A DNA stretch of 5,505 nucleotides from Phycisphaerales bacterium. GTDB taxonomy: Bacteria; Planctomycetota; Phycisphaerae; Phycisphaerales; Phycisphaeraceae. The DNA lies in the NCBI GenBank assembly GCA_012031455.1, contig JAAUTM010000128.1:1-5505 (forward strand). The letters run 5' to 3'. Under the pieces are notes generated by a model, which searched no databases, was not told where the DNA came from, and was given only the letters and a program-made list of their open reading frames with translations. This document shows positions 3,727-5,505 of the stretch, in pieces. The translations under genes and the position numbers were made by a program. Position 1 is the stretch's first letter. Every line of letters begins with the position of its first letter.

Positions 3727-5505
3727 ATGACCACCAAGACCAAAACTTTATCCGCAGGGACCATCACCACCGCTGGCACAGGCCCATTGACGGACAAGTA
3801 TCAGGGTATGACCGGGGCACAGATTTTTCACCAGATGATGGGTGAACATGGGGTGGAAGCCGTGTTCGGTTACCCCGGCGGAGCGATTCTGCCGGTGTTC
3901 GATGCGATTCACGGGAGCAAGCAGTTCAAGTTTATTTTAAGCCGGCATGAGCAGGGGGCCGGTCACATGGCCGAGGGTTACGCACGCGCCTGCGGCAAGC
4001 CGGGGGTGGTGCTGGTGACATCGGGTCCGGGTGCGACCAACACGGTGACCCCGTTGCAGGATGCACTGATGGATGGCACGCCGCTGCTGGTGTTTTCAGG
4101 TCAGGTGGCCACGTTCGCTGTGGGGACGGATGCTTTTCAGGAAGCGGATGTGACGGGGATCACGCGGTCGTGCACCAAGTGGAACGTGCTGGTGAAGGAT
4201 GTGCGGGAACTGCCCCGACGGATTAATGAGGCGTTTCACATTGCCACCACAGGCCGGCCCGGACCGGTGCTGGTGGACCTGCCCAAGGATGTGACCGCCA
4301 GCAAGTTGCAGCAGGCGGTGCGGGTGGAGCCGAATCTCCCGGGATATTTCATTCGTGAACTGGCGGCATCGAGCGAAGTGGCCCGTGCTGCGGAGCTGAT
4401 CAATCAGGCCAAGCGTCCAGTGTTTTATGTGGGTCAGGGGGCGATTCTTTCGGGGGCACATGAGCTGCTGCGAGCCTGTGCGGCCATGGGTCAGATCCCG
4501 GTGACGACGACGCTGCAGGGGCTGGGTGCGGTGGATGAAAACGACAAGCTTGCCTTGCACATGCTGGGCATGCATGGGTCAGCCTACGCCAACTGGGCGG
4601 TGCATCAGGCGGATGTGGTCATTGCGGTGGGCGCCAGGTTTGATGACCGGGTGACGGGCAACCCGGCTCGATTTGCCCCGGCAGCACGGCAGGCGGAACG
4701 GGAAGGTCGAGGCGGGATCATTCACTTTGACATCGCCCCCGAGCAGATCAACAAAGTCATTCCCTGCACCGTGGCAGTGGAAGGCGATGCACGGAAGAAC
4801 CTTGAACTGTTGCTGCCCATGATCGAACGACGCGACCGCAGCGAATGGGTGAATCAGGTGAATCAGTGGAAAACCGAGCACCCGTTCCGATACAAGGATG
4901 ACACCCGGCCCGGACACATGAAGCCTCAGGCCGTGATCGAGGAGTTGTATCGTCAGACTCAGGGTGATGCGGTGATCGCAACGGGTGTGGGGCAGCATCA
5001 GATGTGGGCAGCCCAGTTCTACCGCTGGTCACGTCCCCGGCAGTGGATCACCTCCGGTGGTCTGGGCACCATGGGTTACGGTGTGCCTGCATCCATCGGC
5101 GCCAAGCTGGCGTTGATGATCGAAGCTGAGAAACGCGGGGGCAGAAACTACCCGGTGATTGATATCGATGGCGATGGTTCGTTCTGCATGACAGGCATGG
5201 AAATGTGCACCGCAGCGCAGTACGGTATCCCGGCCAAAATTCTGATCCTCAACAATGATTTTCAGGGGATGGTGAAACAGTGGCAGGACCTGTTCTATCA
5301 GGAGCGTTACAGCCACACGGAAATGCACAACCCGGATTTTGTGAAGCTGGCTGAATCGATGCACTGCAAGGGAATTCGCTGTGCGAACAAGGCCGAGCTG
5401 CCTGAGCGGATGAAGGAATTTCTGGAATGCGATGAGCCGGTGGTGATGGATGCACTGGTGGAGAAGCACGAGCATGTGTACCCGATGATCCCCGCGGGCA
5501 AGAGC
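3727..5505 (+). CDS. ilvB: Acetolactate synthase, catalytic (large) subunit, 3' end beyond the window
   Basis: The enzyme joins two pyruvates to 2-acetolactate, or pyruvate and 2-oxobutyrate to acetohydroxybutyrate, the first common step of valine, leucine and isoleucine synthesis, using ThDP, Mg and FAD in the cytoplasm. The frame is open for 593 residues to the edge. After a 27-residue Thr-rich extension the core starts [20 protein letters not shown] with [29 protein letters not shown] contains the ThDP-activating Glu75, and [12 protein letters not shown] and [18 protein letters not shown] follow. [11 protein letters not shown] (from 302) belongs to the FAD-binding middle domain. GDGSF (482-486) to NN (509-510) is the ThDP/Mg motif. 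[13 protein letters not shown] is the substrate-channel segment with the herbicide-contact Trp. [11 protein letters not shown] is close to the normal C-terminus. The NNDFQGMV wording and TKWN motif recall fungal Ilv2 and Phycisphaerae enzymes. ilvN would be expected beyond the edge. Control is probably through the leader peptide at 3427. Confidence 0.97.
   Translation, partial: MTTKTKTLSAGTITTAGTGPLTDKYQGMTGAQIFHQMMGEHGVEAVFGYPGGAILPVFDAIHGSKQFKFILSRHEQGAGHMAEGYARACGKPGVVLVTSGPGATNTVTPLQDALMDGTPLLVFSGQVATFAVGTDAFQEADVTGITRSCTKWNVLVKDVRELPRRINEAFHIATTGRPGPVLVDLPKDVTASKLQQAVRVEPNLPGYFIRELAASSEVARAAELINQAKRPVFYVGQGAILSGAHELLRACAAMGQIPVTTTLQGLGAVDENDKLALHMLGMHGSAYANWAVHQADVVIAVGARFDDRVTGNPARFAPAARQAEREGRGGIIHFDIAPEQINKVIPCTVAVEGDARKNLELLLPMIERRDRSEWVNQVNQWKTEHPFRYKDDTRPGHMKPQAVIEELYRQTQGDAVIATGVGQHQMWAAQFYRWSRPRQWITSGGLGTMGYGVPASIGAKLALMIEAEKRGGRNYPVIDIDGDGSFCMTGMEMCTAAQYGIPAKILILNNDFQGMVKQWQDLFYQERYSHTEMHNPDFVKLAESMHCKGIRCANKAELPERMKEFLECDEPVVMDALVEKHEHVYPMIPAGKS

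Noticed and set aside
4096..5475. Several open minus-strand frames of 90-160 codons
   Set aside because: They lie antisense to the well-conserved ilvB frame, are rich in His, Arg and Pro as GC-rich shadows are, and have no family resemblance or ribosome sites.
1..5505. CRISPR array, toxin-antitoxin pair, phage or other defence system
   Set aside because: No spaced repeats, no effector or integrase motifs; every sizeable coding region is accounted for by the families listed.

Overview
The window is a mosaic. Bases 1 to about 296 carry the end of ruvC and the start of ruvA in an alphaproteobacterial style, joined by an ATGA overlap. RuvA stops resembling its family after about 41 codons, and within roughly 75 bases the sequence becomes a different, oppositely oriented locus. 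The rest looks like one coherent piece of DNA. Its acetolactate synthase resembles the type I recall from Phycisphaerae/planctomycetes and fungal Ilv2. That host assignment is an inference from remembered families, not from a search. The 297-372 seam may be a real insertion or deletion, or an assembly chimera.

Layout: (1) 1-296 (+), ruvC 3' end with one frameshift, then a truncated ruvA. (2) 352-1860 (-), a repressor/effector operon: a cysteine-free ArsR-type regulator followed by a protein of tandem AHSA1/SRPBCC domains. The second domain is broken by two small frameshifts and the third ends at the seam. A perfect inverted repeat overlaps the arsR promoter, and the predicted transcript starts at or next to the ATG. 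(3) 1895-2166, intergenic, with a pair of imperfect GGGGG(A)CATTC repeats. (4) 2180-3131 (+), a DUF1861-family gene with one clear frameshift and a doubtful start. (5) 3132-3387, intergenic with inverted repeats. (6) 3388-5505 (+), an ilvB locus: a strong sigma-70-like promoter, a 25-codon Leu/Val-rich leader peptide ending LLVPVVVVS, a 222-base hairpin-rich leader, a Shine-Dalgarno, and ilvB, which runs off the right edge lacking only its extreme C-terminus.

The most valuable observation is the unannotated leader peptide before ilvB, which implies regulation by branched-chain aminoacyl-tRNA supply. It recalls E. coli ivbL in content, but here the start codon sits within a few bases of the predicted transcription start. 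The second is the arsR control region, where one 20-bp inverted repeat fills the spacer and reaches into both promoter boxes. Four or five small indels in otherwise well-conserved genes, several next to short homopolymers, suggest either unpolished sequence or gene decay. I see no CRISPR array, rRNA, tRNA or intact transposase, and no defence system.
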